A stretch of DNA of 64,000 nt from Scatomorpha stercorigallinarum (GCA_944387865.1 CALXGN010000013.1:1-64000); one strand, 5' to 3'. Positions 50,268 to 59,150 are shown, counted from the stretch's first letter. Notes: generated by a model from the sequence alone, not told the origin. A program made the numbers and translations.

Positions 50268-51806
50268 ATGCCATTGACCGTCAAAACAGCGCTGCGTGAA
50301 AAGCTGCACGAGGCCGTGGCCTCCACGCTGCCCATCATCCTCATCGTGGCCGTGCTCTGCCTGTTTCTGGTACCTGTCTCGGCGGACCTGATGCTGGCCT
50401 TCGTGCTCGGCTCGGTGATGCTCATCGCCGGCATGGGCCTCTTCACCCTGGGGTCGGATTCCTCCATGACCCCCATCGGCAACCATCTGGGCGCGAAGAT
50501 GACCAAGACGCGCAACCTGCCGCTCATCCTCTCGCTCAGCTTCGTCCTCGGCGTGGCCATCACCGTCGCCGAGCCGGACCTCACCGTGCTGGCCGGCAAC
50601 GTCCCGCACATCGACACCACGGTGCTCATCATCACGGTCTCCGTGGGCGTGGGGCTGTTTCTGGTCGTCAGCATGCTGCGCATCCTGCTGGCCATCCAGC
50701 TGCGCTGGCTGCTGCTGGGCTTTTACGCCGCGGTGTTCCTGCTCGCCGCCTTTGCCGACGCGGATTACCTGAGCGTGGCCTTCGACTCCGGCGGCGTCAC
50801 CACGGGGTCCATGACCGTGCCCTTCATCATGGCGCTGGGCGTGGGCGTGGCCTCCATCCGCAGCGACTCGAACGCGGAGGCAGACAGCTTCGGCCTGGTG
50901 GCGCTCTGCTCCATCGGCCCCATCCTTGCCGTCATGCTGCTGAGCTTCTTTTACAAGGCGCCGGGCGTGGAGCTCTCCTCCGCCGCCGTCAGCGGCTTTG
51001 CGGACACGGTGAGCCTCGGCCGCGGCTATCTGGCCGCCATCCCGCACTACATGGCGGAGGTGGCGCTGGCCCTGGCACCCATCGCCGCCATCTTCCTCAT
51101 TTTCCAGCTGGTGTCGCTGCATCTGCGCCGGCTGCCCTTCGTCAAGATCGTCATCGGGCTCGTGTACACCTATGTGGGCCTGGTGCTGTTCCTCACGGGC
51201 GTGAACGTGGGCTTTTCCAGCCTCGGCACCGTGCTCGGCGGCTCCCTCGCCGCGGAGGGCTGGACGCGCTATCTGCTGGTGCCCGCCGCCATGCTCATGG
51301 GCTGGTACATAATCTCCGCCGAGCCCGCCGTGCATGTGCTCAACCGGCAGGTGGAGGAGATAAGCGCCGGCGCCATCTCCGCGCGGGCCATGGGGCTGTG
51401 CCTCTCCATCGCCATCGCCCTGGCCAACGGCCTGGCCATGGTGCGGGTGCTGACGGGCGTCTCCATCCTCTGGTTCCTGGTGCCGGGCTATGTCATCGCC
51501 CTTGCGCTGAGCTTTTTCGTGCCGCAGGTGTTCACGGCCATCGCCTTCGACTCCGGCGGCGTGGCCTCCGGCCCGATGACGGCCACCTTCATGCTGCCCT
51601 TCGCCATGGGCGCGGCGGAGGCCGCCGGCACGAGCATTTTGACCGACGCCTTCGGCCTGGTGGCGCTGGTGGCCATGATGCCGCTGATCACCGTGCAGGC
51701 CATGGGCGCGGTATATGTGCTCAAGACCCGCGGCCGCGAGAGCGCCGCCGTCGAGGATCTCTACGGCGACGAGGATATCATCGAGCTCTGGGGGGACGGG
51801 GCATGA
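50268..51806 (+). CDS. DUF1538 integral membrane protein, putative transporter
   Basis: A 512-residue protein with about 13-14 hydrophobic helices and a clear internal duplication. The first half has GLFTLGSDSSMTPIGNHLGA and FDSGGVTTGSMTVPFIMALG; the second has YIISAEPAVHVLNRQVEEIS and FDSGGVASGPMTATFMLPFA. The FDSGGVxxGxMT repeats probably line a substrate path. It overlaps (ATGA) a tandem P-II-like gene, so its activity is probably gated by a small-molecule or nucleotide signal. The ATG at 50268 is very close to GGGAG; a TTG at 50274 is better spaced and may be the true start. Confidence 0.85.
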   Translation: MPLTVKTALREKLHEAVASTLPIILIVAVLCLFLVPVSADLMLAFVLGSVMLIAGMGLFTLGSDSSMTPIGNHLGAKMTKTRNLPLILSLSFVLGVAITVAEPDLTVLAGNVPHIDTTVLIITVSVGVGLFLVVSMLRILLAIQLRWLLLGFYAAVFLLAAFADADYLSVAFDSGGVTTGSMTVPFIMALGVGVASIRSDSNAEADSFGLVALCSIGPILAVMLLSFFYKAPGVELSSAAVSGFADTVSLGRGYLAAIPHYMAEVALALAPIAAIFLIFQLVSLHLRRLPFVKIVIGLVYTYVGLVLFLTGVNVGFSSLGTVLGGSLAAEGWTRYLLVPAAMLMGWYIISAEPAVHVLNRQVEEISAGAISARAMGLCLSIAIALANGLAMVRVLTGVSILWFLVPGYVIALALSFFVPQVFTAIAFDSGGVASGPMTATFMLPFAMGAAEAAGTSILTDAFGLVALVAMMPLITVQAMGAVYVLKTRGRESAAVEDLYGDEDIIELWGDGA

Positions 51807-52474
51807 TACTGAATTTCGTGATGACCATACTGGACCGCCCACGCGCGGAGGAGATGATCGCCCTCTGCGCGGAGGCCGGCTCGCCCATGACGCTGACGCT
51901 GCTGGGCCGCGGCACCGCCACCAACGAGCAGCTCGACCTCTACGGACTGGAGTCGGCGGAGAAGGCTGTCGTCTGCGCCTTCGCCGGCGGGGAACAGACT
52001 GTAAAACTGCTGCGCGCCGCCAAGCGGCGGCTGTTCATCGACATACCCGGCAACGGGATCATGCTTGCCATACCGCTAAAGAGCGTGGGAGGAGGAAAAA
52101 CTTTGGCCGTTCTCACAGGCGGGGCCGCGCCCGACACGTCCGCGGCGCCCGGGAAATTTGAACATGAGCTGATAACCGTCATCGCCAACGAGGGGCACAC
52201 GGACGAGGTGATGGACGCCGCGCGCTCCGCCGGCGCGGCCGGCGGCACGGTGCTGCACGCCAAGGGCACCGGCGCGCAGAGGGCGGAGAAGTTCCTCGGC
52301 GTCTCGCTGGCGGACGAGAAGGAGCTCATCATCATCGTCTCCCGCGCCTCGGAGAAGGCCGCCATCATGAAGGCCATCGCCTCGCAGGCCGGGCCGGGGA
52401 CGCGCGCGGGCGCCGTCTGCTTCTCCCTGCCCATCACCGCCGTGGCGGGCCTGCGGATGCTGGAGGACGAGTAA
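51803..52474 (+). CDS. Tandem P-II-like signalling protein paired with DUF1538
   Basis: A 223-residue cytoplasmic protein made of two ferredoxin-like halves. The first covers about 1-100 (ILNFVMTILDRPRAEEMIALCAEAG, then GLESAEKAVVCAFA). The second covers about 118-223 (HELITVIANEGHTDEVMDAARSAGAAGGTVLHAKGTG, then ADEKELIIIVSRASEKAAIMKAI). The second half is close to the GlnB/P-II pattern, while the first is divergent. Neither has the uridylylated Tyr T-loop of canonical P-II. The start overlaps the transporter stop, so the two are coupled and probably interact. Confidence 0.8.
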   Translation: MILNFVMTILDRPRAEEMIALCAEAGSPMTLTLLGRGTATNEQLDLYGLESAEKAVVCAFAGGEQTVKLLRAAKRRLFIDIPGNGIMLAIPLKSVGGGKTLAVLTGGAAPDTSAAPGKFEHELITVIANEGHTDEVMDAARSAGAAGGTVLHAKGTGAQRAEKFLGVSLADEKELIIIVSRASEKAAIMKAIASQAGPGTRAGAVCFSLPITAVAGLRMLEDE

Positions 52475-52533
52475 CTTTTCCTTGAAAAACATGGTCCCTT
52501 CCTGTATTATTGAAAATACAGGGAGGGATCTTT

Positions 52534-53160
52534 ATGTACAGCGGGTATTACTACGATAGCGGCCACCATTGGGGCTATGACGACGTCCTCTGGTATCTGG
52601 ACGGCGCCGTCGGCTCGTTCATCCTCGTCCTCAGCCTGGTCATCGGCATCCTCACCATCGCCGCCACCTGGCTCGTCTACCGCAAGGCCGGCGAGCGCGG
52701 CTGGGCCTCCATCGTCCCCTTTTACGCTCAGTATGTCCTCTACAAGATAACGTGGGGCAACGGCTGGCTCTTTCTGCTGCTGCTCGTGCCCTTCGTCAAC
52801 TTCGTCGTAGGCATCATCACGCTCGTCAAGCTCTCCAAGTCCTTCGGGCACGGCGGCGGCTTCGCCTGCGGGCTCATCTTCCTCAACACGATATTCATGC
52901 TCATCCTCGGCTTTGGCTCCAGCCGCTATGTCGGCCCCGGCGGCAGCTCCGGCACCGGCTGGGACGTCGGCGCGGGCGGCTCCCGCTATGATGATGAGCG
53001 CGGCGGCGCGCGCTACGACGGGTACGGCGGCTCCCGCCGCGACGGCGGCGCCGACTACACCGACTACAAACGCGCGGACACCGTATACTGCCCCGAGTGC
53101 GGCTCCGCCGTCTCCGCCAGCAGCAAATTCTGCCCCTACTGCGGGGCCAAGCTGCGCTGA
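52534..53160 (+). CDS. DUF5684-like membrane protein with C-terminal zinc ribbon
   Basis: A 208-residue protein with a Tyr/His-rich N-terminus and three to four helices (about 28-53, 62-80, 84-105, 112-130). WASIVPFYAQYVLYKITWGNGWLFLLLLVPFVN resembles DUF5684-type proteins. A Gly/Arg/Asp/Tyr-rich linker (about 132-185) leads to a zinc ribbon with CPECG and CPYCG. The role is unknown. AGGGAGG precedes the ATG. It may form the end of a unit with the preceding genes, although there is a 59-base gap. Confidence 0.72.
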   Translation: MYSGYYYDSGHHWGYDDVLWYLDGAVGSFILVLSLVIGILTIAATWLVYRKAGERGWASIVPFYAQYVLYKITWGNGWLFLLLLVPFVNFVVGIITLVKLSKSFGHGGGFACGLIFLNTIFMLILGFGSSRYVGPGGSSGTGWDVGAGGSRYDDERGGARYDGYGGSRRDGGADYTDYKRADTVYCPECGSAVSASSKFCPYCGAKLR

Positions 53161-53702
53161 CCAGGCTGCGCCTGGAGACAGTTGCGCTGCGCGCCGCGCT
53201 GACGGGAGGCCCCGCAAGGGGGCTTCTGAGAGATTTCTTTTGGTCTTGCCAAAAGAAACCCCTCAGGCTCCAAAGAAAAGCGCTTTGGTGCTTGTCGGTA
53301 GGTAAAATCTGCACGTTAGTTCGGGTGGTGACTGGATTTTGGGTGGTCATCCCGGTGTCGGATGGCTTTGCTCATCGCCGGCCGCGGGAGGCTTCGCTTA
53401 CGCTCGCGCCGCTGACGGTCGGTCAACTACTCGTTAGTGCCGCGACCGCAGGGAGCAACGCACGGTCGGCGATGCAATAGACTCATTCGACAACGGGATG
53501 ACCACTTTTGATAACTGAAAACCCGTAAAAACACACAAAAAACGCTCCGATTCGCATCGGAGCGTTTTTCTTTGGGGCGCCATACCCGTTTCTTTGGGCA
53601 AGACCAAAGAAATGGGGTGGCACGTGGGTCGTGCAGGGGCCCGCCCCTGCTATGCCCGCCGCCGCAACGCGGCGGCGGCAACTGCCTCCACACGCAGGCC
53701 GG
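53161..53702. repeat. Intergenic repeat region with a 381-bp inverted-repeat element (copy B)
   Basis: No gene is credible. Positions 53233-53259 and 53588-53613 are inverted copies of ATTTCTTTTGGTCTTGCC plus AAAAGAAAC, each internally palindromic. The enclosed 381 bases match the element at 28500-28882 in the opposite orientation, including CGTGCGTTGCTCCCTGCGG and GGTCATCCCG (read on the minus strand). It also contains a strong terminator-like stem at 53538-53569 (AAAAACGCTCCGAT / ATCGGAGCGTTTTT) absent from copy A. Confidence 0.7.
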
Positions 53703-54266
53703 TCAGCGCCGGCTTTTCCTTACACGCTGGTAGAAATTGATGTAGCCGATGAAGGCCATGGCGGTGACGGCCAGGCAGAGGCAGATGAGCGTGTTGGCCG
53801 AGCGGCGGGAGAGGCCGGGCAGCACCAGCAGCGCGAGCATCACGGCGTAGGTGACGGCGGTGCAGACCTTGCCGTACCAGCGCGCGCCGTCCATGCGGTA
53901 GCCGCGGCGGAGCATCACCGCGCCCATCACCAGCATGTAGCCCTCCTTGGCCAGATAGAGCGCAAATACCGCCCCCATCAGCGGGAAGCGCAGCGCCAGG
54001 CTGATAGAAATGGCCGCCAGCGTCAGCTTGTCCGCCACCGGGTCGATGAGCTTGCCCCAGTCCGTTATCTGGTCAAAATGCCGGGCGATGAAGCCGTCCA
54101 GCGCGTCCGTCAGGCCGGACACAGCTATCACCAGGGCCGCTTTCAGATAGTCCGCGTCCGTGCGCGCGTTGAAATATACGTAGAGATATACCGGTATCAA
54201 AAGCAGGCGGAAATAGCTCAAAATGTTCGGTATGGAAAAATATTCTCTTATCTTGTCACTTTTCAC
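53703..54266 (-). CDS. CDP-alcohol phosphatidyltransferase (PgsA-like)
   Basis: A 187-residue membrane enzyme with about five helices. The signature DGxxARxxxxxxxxGxxxDxxxD is present in LDGFIARHFDQITDWGKLIDPVAD, with all catalytic and Mg-binding Asp residues. It transfers a phosphatidyl group from CDP-diacylglycerol, most likely to glycerol 3-phosphate (phosphatidylglycerophosphate synthase), though cardiolipin-type activity is possible. It begins with GTG at 54266 after GGAAGTG. Confidence 0.88.
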   Translation of the reverse strand: MKSDKIREYFSIPNILSYFRLLLIPVYLYVYFNARTDADYLKAALVIAVSGLTDALDGFIARHFDQITDWGKLIDPVADKLTLAAISISLALRFPLMGAVFALYLAKEGYMLVMGAVMLRRGYRMDGARWYGKVCTAVTYAVMLALLVLPGLSRRSANTLICLCLAVTAMAFIGYINFYQRVRKSRR

Positions 54267-54348
54267 GGTTTCACTTCCAGTATTCGACTATAACTATTGT
54301 ATGAGTTTAGCGGCAAAAAATCAAGGTTTTATCAATCTCATCCGTGTA

Positions 54349-54382
54349 AAAAAACGCCGCCCACGGGACTTCCGCGGGCGGC
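54349..54382 (-). terminator. Terminator of the FAD/Fe-S oxidoreductase gene
   Basis: GCCGCCC..CGG / CCG..GGGCGGC stem with a T6-7 run on the minus strand, about 25 bases beyond the stop at 54406. Confidence 0.85.
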
Positions 54383-54405
54383 TGTATCGGTATGTATTTA
54401 ATTGC

Positions 54406-57087
54406 TTATTTGCCGTGTGGGCGCGTGAGGCTCTTGATGGCGATGTTCCCGAAGCGCTTCATCACGTGCGGTGCCAGGCTGGGCACCAGTTTGTCATAGT
54501 CCAGGCCCTCCACGTCGCGCACACGCTCCAGGCGGATGGCGTCGAACTTGCACTTGGTGGTGCAGATGCCGCAGCCCACGCAGAGGTACTCGTCGAGCAC
54601 CACCGCGCCGCAACCCAGGCAGCGCTGGGTCTCTTTTTGCAGCTGCTCCTCGGTGAAGGTGCCGCGCGTGTCGCTGAAGGTCTTGACGGCCTCCGCCGGG
54701 TCCGCGCCGGCGGCGCGCTGCCGCGGCGTCAGGTCCAAGCTGTGGACGGGCACGCGCACGGCCTGCTTGTCCAGGGAGAGGTACTCCTTCACCTTGCGCC
54801 CCAGCACCAGGCTCTGGCCCTCGTGCACGAAGCGGTGGATGGAGATGCTGGCCTCCTTGCCCGCGGCGATGGCGTCGATGGCGAAGCTGGCCCCGGTGGC
54901 CACGTCGCCGCCGGCGAAGATGTCGCCCTCGTCGGTCTGCAGCGTGACGGGATCGACCTCCACGGTGCCGTTTTTGCGGCGGCGGACGGCGGTGCCCCTG
55001 AGCATGTCGCCCAGCTCCACGCGCTGGCCGAGCGCGGTGATGACGCAGTCAACGTCCATGTCCGCGCACTCACCCGTGGCGCGCACGCCGCGGCGGCCGC
55101 CCTCGCCGCCTTCGGTGAGCTCCATTTGCTGCAGGCGGACGCCCGTGACGGCCTCGCCGCCCAGGATCTCCTCCGGCGCGGCCAGATAGCGGAAGCGCAC
55201 GCCCTCGGCCTCCGCCTCGGCGATCTCCTCCTCCGCAGCGGGCATCTCCGCGCGCGTGCGGCGGTAGACGACCGTCACTTCCTGCGCGCCCAGGCGCAGC
55301 GCGGCGCGGGCCACGTCCATGGCCGTGTTGCCGCCGCCGATGACGGCCACGCGGCCGCCCACGTCGGGCCGAGCGCCGCGGCCGATGTCCTCCAGGAAGC
55401 GCAGGCCGTCCCAGACGTTGGCCTTGTCCTCGCCGGGGACGCCCAGGCGGACGCTCTTCCACGCGCCGGCCGCCAGATAGAAGGCCTCGTAGCCCTCCGC
55501 GCGCAGCTGCTGGATGGTGACGTCCCTGCCGACCTCCACGCCGCAGCGGAACTCCACGCCCAGCTGGCGCAGCACGTCTATCTCCGCCTCCACAACGGCC
55601 TTTTCCAGACGGAAGGAGGGGATGACTCGCGTCAGCATGCCGCCCACGCGCTCCGCCTTCTCGAAAACGGTCACGGGATAGCCCTTGACGGCCAGGTAGT
55701 AGGCGCAGGAGAGGCCGCTGGGGCCGCCGCCGATGACGGCGATCTTGTTGGTGAAGGGCTTGCCCGTCTGGTTGAGCATCTTCGGCACATAGCGCGTCTC
55801 CGCGCTCAGCTCGCGGTCGGCGATGAACTTCTTGATGTCGTCGATGGCGATGGGCTGGTCGATGTCGCCGCGGGTGCAGGCGTCCTCGCAGCGGCGGTTG
55901 CAGATGCGCCCGCAGACGGCCGGGAAGGGGTTCTCCTGCTTGATGAGCTCCAGCGCCTCCAGGTACCTGCCCTGGCTGGCGAGCTTGATGTAGCCCTGCA
56001 CGGGGATGTGCGCGGGGCACTCCATCTTACATGGGGCGGTGCCGCTGTCCACAACGTCCCTGCGGTTGGTGCGGTAGTCCACATTGTAATGCTTTTTGGT
56101 CCAGGGCTGGTCGAACGGCTTGCGCACCTCCGGCTCCGGGTTGCCGCAGAGCTTCGCGCCCAGCTTGAGCGCGCCCATCTGGCAGTTTTCAACGCACTGG
56201 CCGCAGGCCACGCACTTCGACGTGTCCACCCGCGCGACATAGTTCGTGCGCAGCATGTCCGGGTCGTTGAAGTACTCGCCGAGCCGGAGCGCAAGGCAGG
56301 AGCAACCGCAGCAGTTGCAGATAGCAGTGGGCCCGTCGTAGCCCTCCGCCTCGTTTATCTCGTGCACGAGGCCGTTGTCCTCCGCCCGCTTGAGTATCTC
56401 CTTCGCCTCTTCCTTGCTGACAAGGCGGTGGCTGCCCTGCTTGGAGAAGAACTTGGCGTTGTCGTTGATGTACATGCACATGTCCTCTTCCAGGTGGCCG
56501 CAGCCTTCGCCCATCAGGCGGCGGGTGCGGCGGCAGGAACAGGGGCCGACGGAGATGGCCCAGGCGTTGTCAATGATCCGCTCCACCTCGTCATAGGGCG
56601 CCGCGTGGGTGTCGTTTTTAATCGCGCTGCCCACGGGCATGACGCGCATCGGCCCCATGCCGACCGGGAAATTGGGCACGAGGATCGGCGTGCGGTAGCG
56701 GGTGTAGCGCTCGAAGCACTCGGCGAGCACGGGGTATTTTTCGCACTGCTCCTTGACGGAGAGGATGCCCTCCATGATGCCGGGCACCCAGATGGGGTAG
56801 TAATAGGTCTCCTTGTCCCCTTCGTAGACGCAGCGGACGATGCCCGCCCCGGCGAGCTGGTCGATGACGCGCTGCGTATCCTCCACCGTGCGGCCGCATT
56901 TTTTTGCGATCAGCTCGATGGGGCGCGGCGAGCGTACCTTGACGTGCATACCCACCTCGGCCATCTCGTCCGTCACGATGGGGTCGAGTATCATATACTC
57001 GGGGTCAGAGGGCGTGACGCCCATATAGGTGCCGCATTCGATGCTGATCTTCGTCGCCAGCATCAGTATGTTCTTGCGAAAAGCCAT
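54406..57087 (-). CDS. FAD-dependent NAD(P) oxidoreductase with multiple Fe-S clusters (GltD-like fusion)
   Basis: An 893-residue soluble flavoprotein. Residues about 1-330 form a cysteine-rich N-terminal part with CSCRR, CNCCGCSC and a ferredoxin motif CVACGQCVENCQMG. Residues about 370-440 carry the GltD-type cluster region (CKMECPAHIPVQGYI, CGRICNRRCEDACTRGD). Two Rossmann domains follow (AVIGGGPSGLSCAYYLA and VAVIGGGNTAMDVARAAL, with IFAGGDVATG). The C-terminus has a ferredoxin motif CVGCGICTTKCKFDAI. It probably moves electrons between NAD(P)H and an unknown acceptor. GAGGGG precedes the ATG. Confidence 0.85.
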   Translation of the reverse strand: MAFRKNILMLATKISIECGTYMGVTPSDPEYMILDPIVTDEMAEVGMHVKVRSPRPIELIAKKCGRTVEDTQRVIDQLAGAGIVRCVYEGDKETYYYPIWVPGIMEGILSVKEQCEKYPVLAECFERYTRYRTPILVPNFPVGMGPMRVMPVGSAIKNDTHAAPYDEVERIIDNAWAISVGPCSCRRTRRLMGEGCGHLEEDMCMYINDNAKFFSKQGSHRLVSKEEAKEILKRAEDNGLVHEINEAEGYDGPTAICNCCGCSCLALRLGEYFNDPDMLRTNYVARVDTSKCVACGQCVENCQMGALKLGAKLCGNPEPEVRKPFDQPWTKKHYNVDYRTNRRDVVDSGTAPCKMECPAHIPVQGYIKLASQGRYLEALELIKQENPFPAVCGRICNRRCEDACTRGDIDQPIAIDDIKKFIADRELSAETRYVPKMLNQTGKPFTNKIAVIGGGPSGLSCAYYLAVKGYPVTVFEKAERVGGMLTRVIPSFRLEKAVVEAEIDVLRQLGVEFRCGVEVGRDVTIQQLRAEGYEAFYLAAGAWKSVRLGVPGEDKANVWDGLRFLEDIGRGARPDVGGRVAVIGGGNTAMDVARAALRLGAQEVTVVYRRTRAEMPAAEEEIAEAEAEGVRFRYLAAPEEILGGEAVTGVRLQQMELTEGGEGGRRGVRATGECADMDVDCVITALGQRVELGDMLRGTAVRRRKNGTVEVDPVTLQTDEGDIFAGGDVATGASFAIDAIAAGKEASISIHRFVHEGQSLVLGRKVKEYLSLDKQAVRVPVHSLDLTPRQRAAGADPAEAVKTFSDTRGTFTEEQLQKETQRCLGCGAVVLDEYLCVGCGICTTKCKFDAIRLERVRDVEGLDYDKLVPSLAPHVMKRFGNIAIKSLTRPHGK

Positions 57088-57285
57088 AGTATCCCCTCAC
57101 TTATGTCAGATAATATCCCGTTCGCGCGGAACGAGTACAGTTATATACATTATACGCCTCTGGTGACGTTTATTCAATCGGCAGCTTTTGAGATAAATGG
57201 CCCTGCAAACTGTGTAAATTGCCATCCCGGGCGCTTGAAAAAGCCGCCGCGGGGTGGTATCATGGACGAAAAAAGGAGGCTGCCC

Positions 57286-57627
57286 ATGCATGAGATAGGC
57301 GTAGTCAGGCAGGTACTCGCAACGGTGGACGCCTTTGCGCAGGCCAACGGCCTTGATGAGATAGACACGATAGTGCTGGAGATCGGCGACCTCTCCCTGG
57401 TCGTTCCGCAGTATGTGGAGGACATCTACGGCCTCATCGTGCAGGACACGCGCTTCGCGCGCACGAAGCTGAAAATAGAAGTCGTGGAGGGCCAGGGCGT
57501 CTGCCGGGACTGCAAGCGGGCTTTCCCCATCGTCAAGAACGAGGGCTACTGCCCCCGCTGCGGCAAGCGCAACGCGGAGGTCATCAGCGGGCGGGATTTC
57601 ATCGTCAAAGAGTTGATAGTCCCCTGA
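57286..57627 (+). CDS. hypA: Hydrogenase maturation factor HypA
   Basis: A 113-residue nickel chaperone. The N-terminal MHEIGV places the Ni-binding His at position 2, and the zinc site is CRDCKRAF...CPRCG. GGAGG lies seven bases before the ATG. No hydrogenase or other hyp gene is in the window. It may serve a NiFe enzyme elsewhere, or nickel delivery in general. It is divergent from the FAD/Fe-S oxidoreductase with a 198-base gap. Confidence 0.92.
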   Translation: MHEIGVVRQVLATVDAFAQANGLDEIDTIVLEIGDLSLVVPQYVEDIYGLIVQDTRFARTKLKIEVVEGQGVCRDCKRAFPIVKNEGYCPRCGKRNAEVISGRDFIVKELIVP

Positions 57628-57698
57628 TCCGCCGGCGATTTTGTCACAGTCGCCGAAATTGCGCGCCCTGGGCGCGCGAATTTGCACATTGCTTACGC

Positions 57699-57727
57699 TT
57701 GACTTTTCGCAGCTAAAGCGATATGGT
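57699..57727 (+). promoter_or_regulatory. Promoter of the aromatic leader and transporter operon
   Basis: TTGACT (57699-57704), 17 bases, TATGGT (57722-57727). The mRNA start would be near 57734, some 37 bases before the leader-peptide ATG. Confidence 0.6.
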
Positions 57728-57770
57728 ATTTACATCAGCAAAACGAGCCGACCGGAAAGGAGGACGGAAG

Positions 57771-57923
57771 ATGAACAACGCTCTCGATCGCGCCATGAAC
57801 GCTTCCGCCGCCATCTCCGTCCGTCAGGCTCGCTTCTTTTTTGCGGGCTTTTATTCCTATGCCTACTTTTACTTTTTTAGCAACGATGGGAATAACAGCC
57901 TGGTAAGACAAGAGGATCGCTGA
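57771..57923 (+). CDS. Phe/Tyr-rich leader peptide of a transporter operon
   Basis: A 50-residue peptide starting at ATG 57771 with a strong AAAGGAGG site seven bases upstream and ending at TGA 57921-57923. Residues 21-36 read RFFFAGFYSYAYFYFF: seven Phe and four Tyr codons within 15 positions (57834-57878). Like the pheA and pheST leaders of enterobacteria, it should make the ribosome stall when Phe-tRNA or Tyr-tRNA is scarce. The terminator at 57944-57982 follows 20 bases after its stop, and the ABC transporter genes come next. Confidence 0.8.
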   Translation: MNNALDRAMNASAAISVRQARFFFAGFYSYAYFYFFSNDGNNSLVRQEDR

Positions 57924-57982
57924 ATTGGGCCAAAGGCAAATTCAAGCAGCCCCGTCTGTCAGGCGGGGCTGCTTTTGTTTTT
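57895..57982 (+). promoter_or_regulatory. Attenuator: competing hairpins and terminator before the ABC operon
   Basis: The terminator is AAGCAGCCCCG / CGGGGCTGCTT (57944-57974) plus TTTGTTTTT. GCCTG (57898-57902) can pair with CAGGC (57960-57964) in the terminator loop and 3' arm, giving an antiterminator. TGAATT (57921-57926) and AATTCA can form a further hairpin around the leader stop codon. A ribosome stalled on codons 22-36 would leave 57895-57902 free; one at the stop codon would cover it. Confidence 0.7.
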
Positions 57983-58020
57983 GCCGGCCAAGGAAATGGA
58001 AACGGAAAGGGAGAGACAAA

Positions 58021-59061
58021 ATGAAGATGAAAAAGCTGCTCTGCGCCGCCCTCGCGGCACTGATGGTCCTCGCGCTCGCCGCCTGCGGCGAGGCCCCAGC
58101 CGAGGAGAGCGAAGCCCCCGCGGCCGAAAGCGAAGCGCCCGCCGTTGAGGAGAGCGCCGCCCCCGCGGAGGACGCCGAAGGCGAAAAATACGTCGTCGGC
58201 ATCTGCCAGCTGGCCCCGCACACGGCTCTGGACGCCGCCACCCAGGGCTTCACGGACGCCCTCACCGCCGCCCTTGGCGACGCGGTGGAGATAAAGAGCC
58301 AGAACGCCGGCGGCGAGCAGAATAACTGCATCACCATCATCGACGGCTATGTGGCCGAGGACGTGGACCTGATACTCGCCAACGCCACCGGCGCGCTGCA
58401 GGCCGCCGCCTCCGCCACCGCCGACATCCCCGTGCTCGGCACCGCCGTTACCAACTACGCCATCGCCCTCGGCCTGGACGACACCATGATCGAGGTCCTC
58501 GGCAACAACATCTCCGGCACCAGCGACCTGGCCCCGCTGGACCAGCAGGCGGCCATGGTGCAGGAGCTCTTCCCGGACGCCGAGACCGTCGGCCTCCTCT
58601 ACTGCTCCGCCGAGCCCAACAGCGTCTACCAGATCGAGGTCGTGCAGGCCGAGCTGGAAGCGCTGGGCTACGCCACTGAGATCTACGCCTTCACCGATGT
58701 GAACGACCTCGCCAGCGTCACGCAGACGGCCTGCGACAACTGCGACGTCATCTACATCCCCACCGACAACACCGCCGCCAACAACACCGAGAGCATCGCC
58801 AACGTCGTGCTGGCCGCGGGCGTGCCCGTCATCGCCGGCGAGAGCGGCATCTGCTCCGGCTGCGGCGTGGCCACCCTCTCCATCGACTACTACGAGCTGG
58901 GCCAGATCACCGGCGAGATGGCCGTGCAGATCCTCACCGGCGAGGCGGATGTCTCCGAGATGGCCATCGGCTATGACGAGACCGTCACCAAGATGTACAA
59001 TCCCGCCAACTGCGAGGCCCTGGGCGTTGTTATCCCGGAGGGCTACGAGCCCCTCGCCTGA
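58021..59061 (+). CDS. ABC transporter substrate-binding lipoprotein, TrpX type
   Basis: A 346-residue lipoprotein: signal peptide with lipobox LAAC (Cys21 region), an acidic Glu/Ala/Pro linker (about 24-55), then a periplasmic-binding-like fold of the ABC_sub_bind family (VVGICQLAPHTALDAATQGF, NAGGEQNNC, LLYCSAEPNSVYQIE, YIPTDNTAANN, YYELGQITGEMAVQIL). This family includes the tryptophan/tyrosine transporters TrpX. The Phe/Tyr-rich leader upstream points to an aromatic amino acid or a precursor as substrate. GGGAGAG precedes the ATG at 58021. Confidence 0.9.
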   Translation: MKMKKLLCAALAALMVLALAACGEAPAEESEAPAAESEAPAVEESAAPAEDAEGEKYVVGICQLAPHTALDAATQGFTDALTAALGDAVEIKSQNAGGEQNNCITIIDGYVAEDVDLILANATGALQAAASATADIPVLGTAVTNYAIALGLDDTMIEVLGNNISGTSDLAPLDQQAAMVQELFPDAETVGLLYCSAEPNSVYQIEVVQAELEALGYATEIYAFTDVNDLASVTQTACDNCDVIYIPTDNTAANNTESIANVVLAAGVPVIAGESGICSGCGVATLSIDYYELGQITGEMAVQILTGEADVSEMAIGYDETVTKMYNPANCEALGVVIPEGYEPLA

Positions 59062-59150
59062 GCGGGCTGAACGATAAGATACGTCCACGGGGGCGAAGGC
59101 CGCTGGCCTCCGCCCCCCGAAGGGCGGAAAACTAAGGAGCTTTACACGTT

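Noticed and set aside
54223..57285. Long plus-strand frame running into hypA
   Set aside because: The part before 57286 is antisense to the FAD/Fe-S oxidoreductase; only the last 113 codons, with a ribosome site and MHEIGV start, are real.
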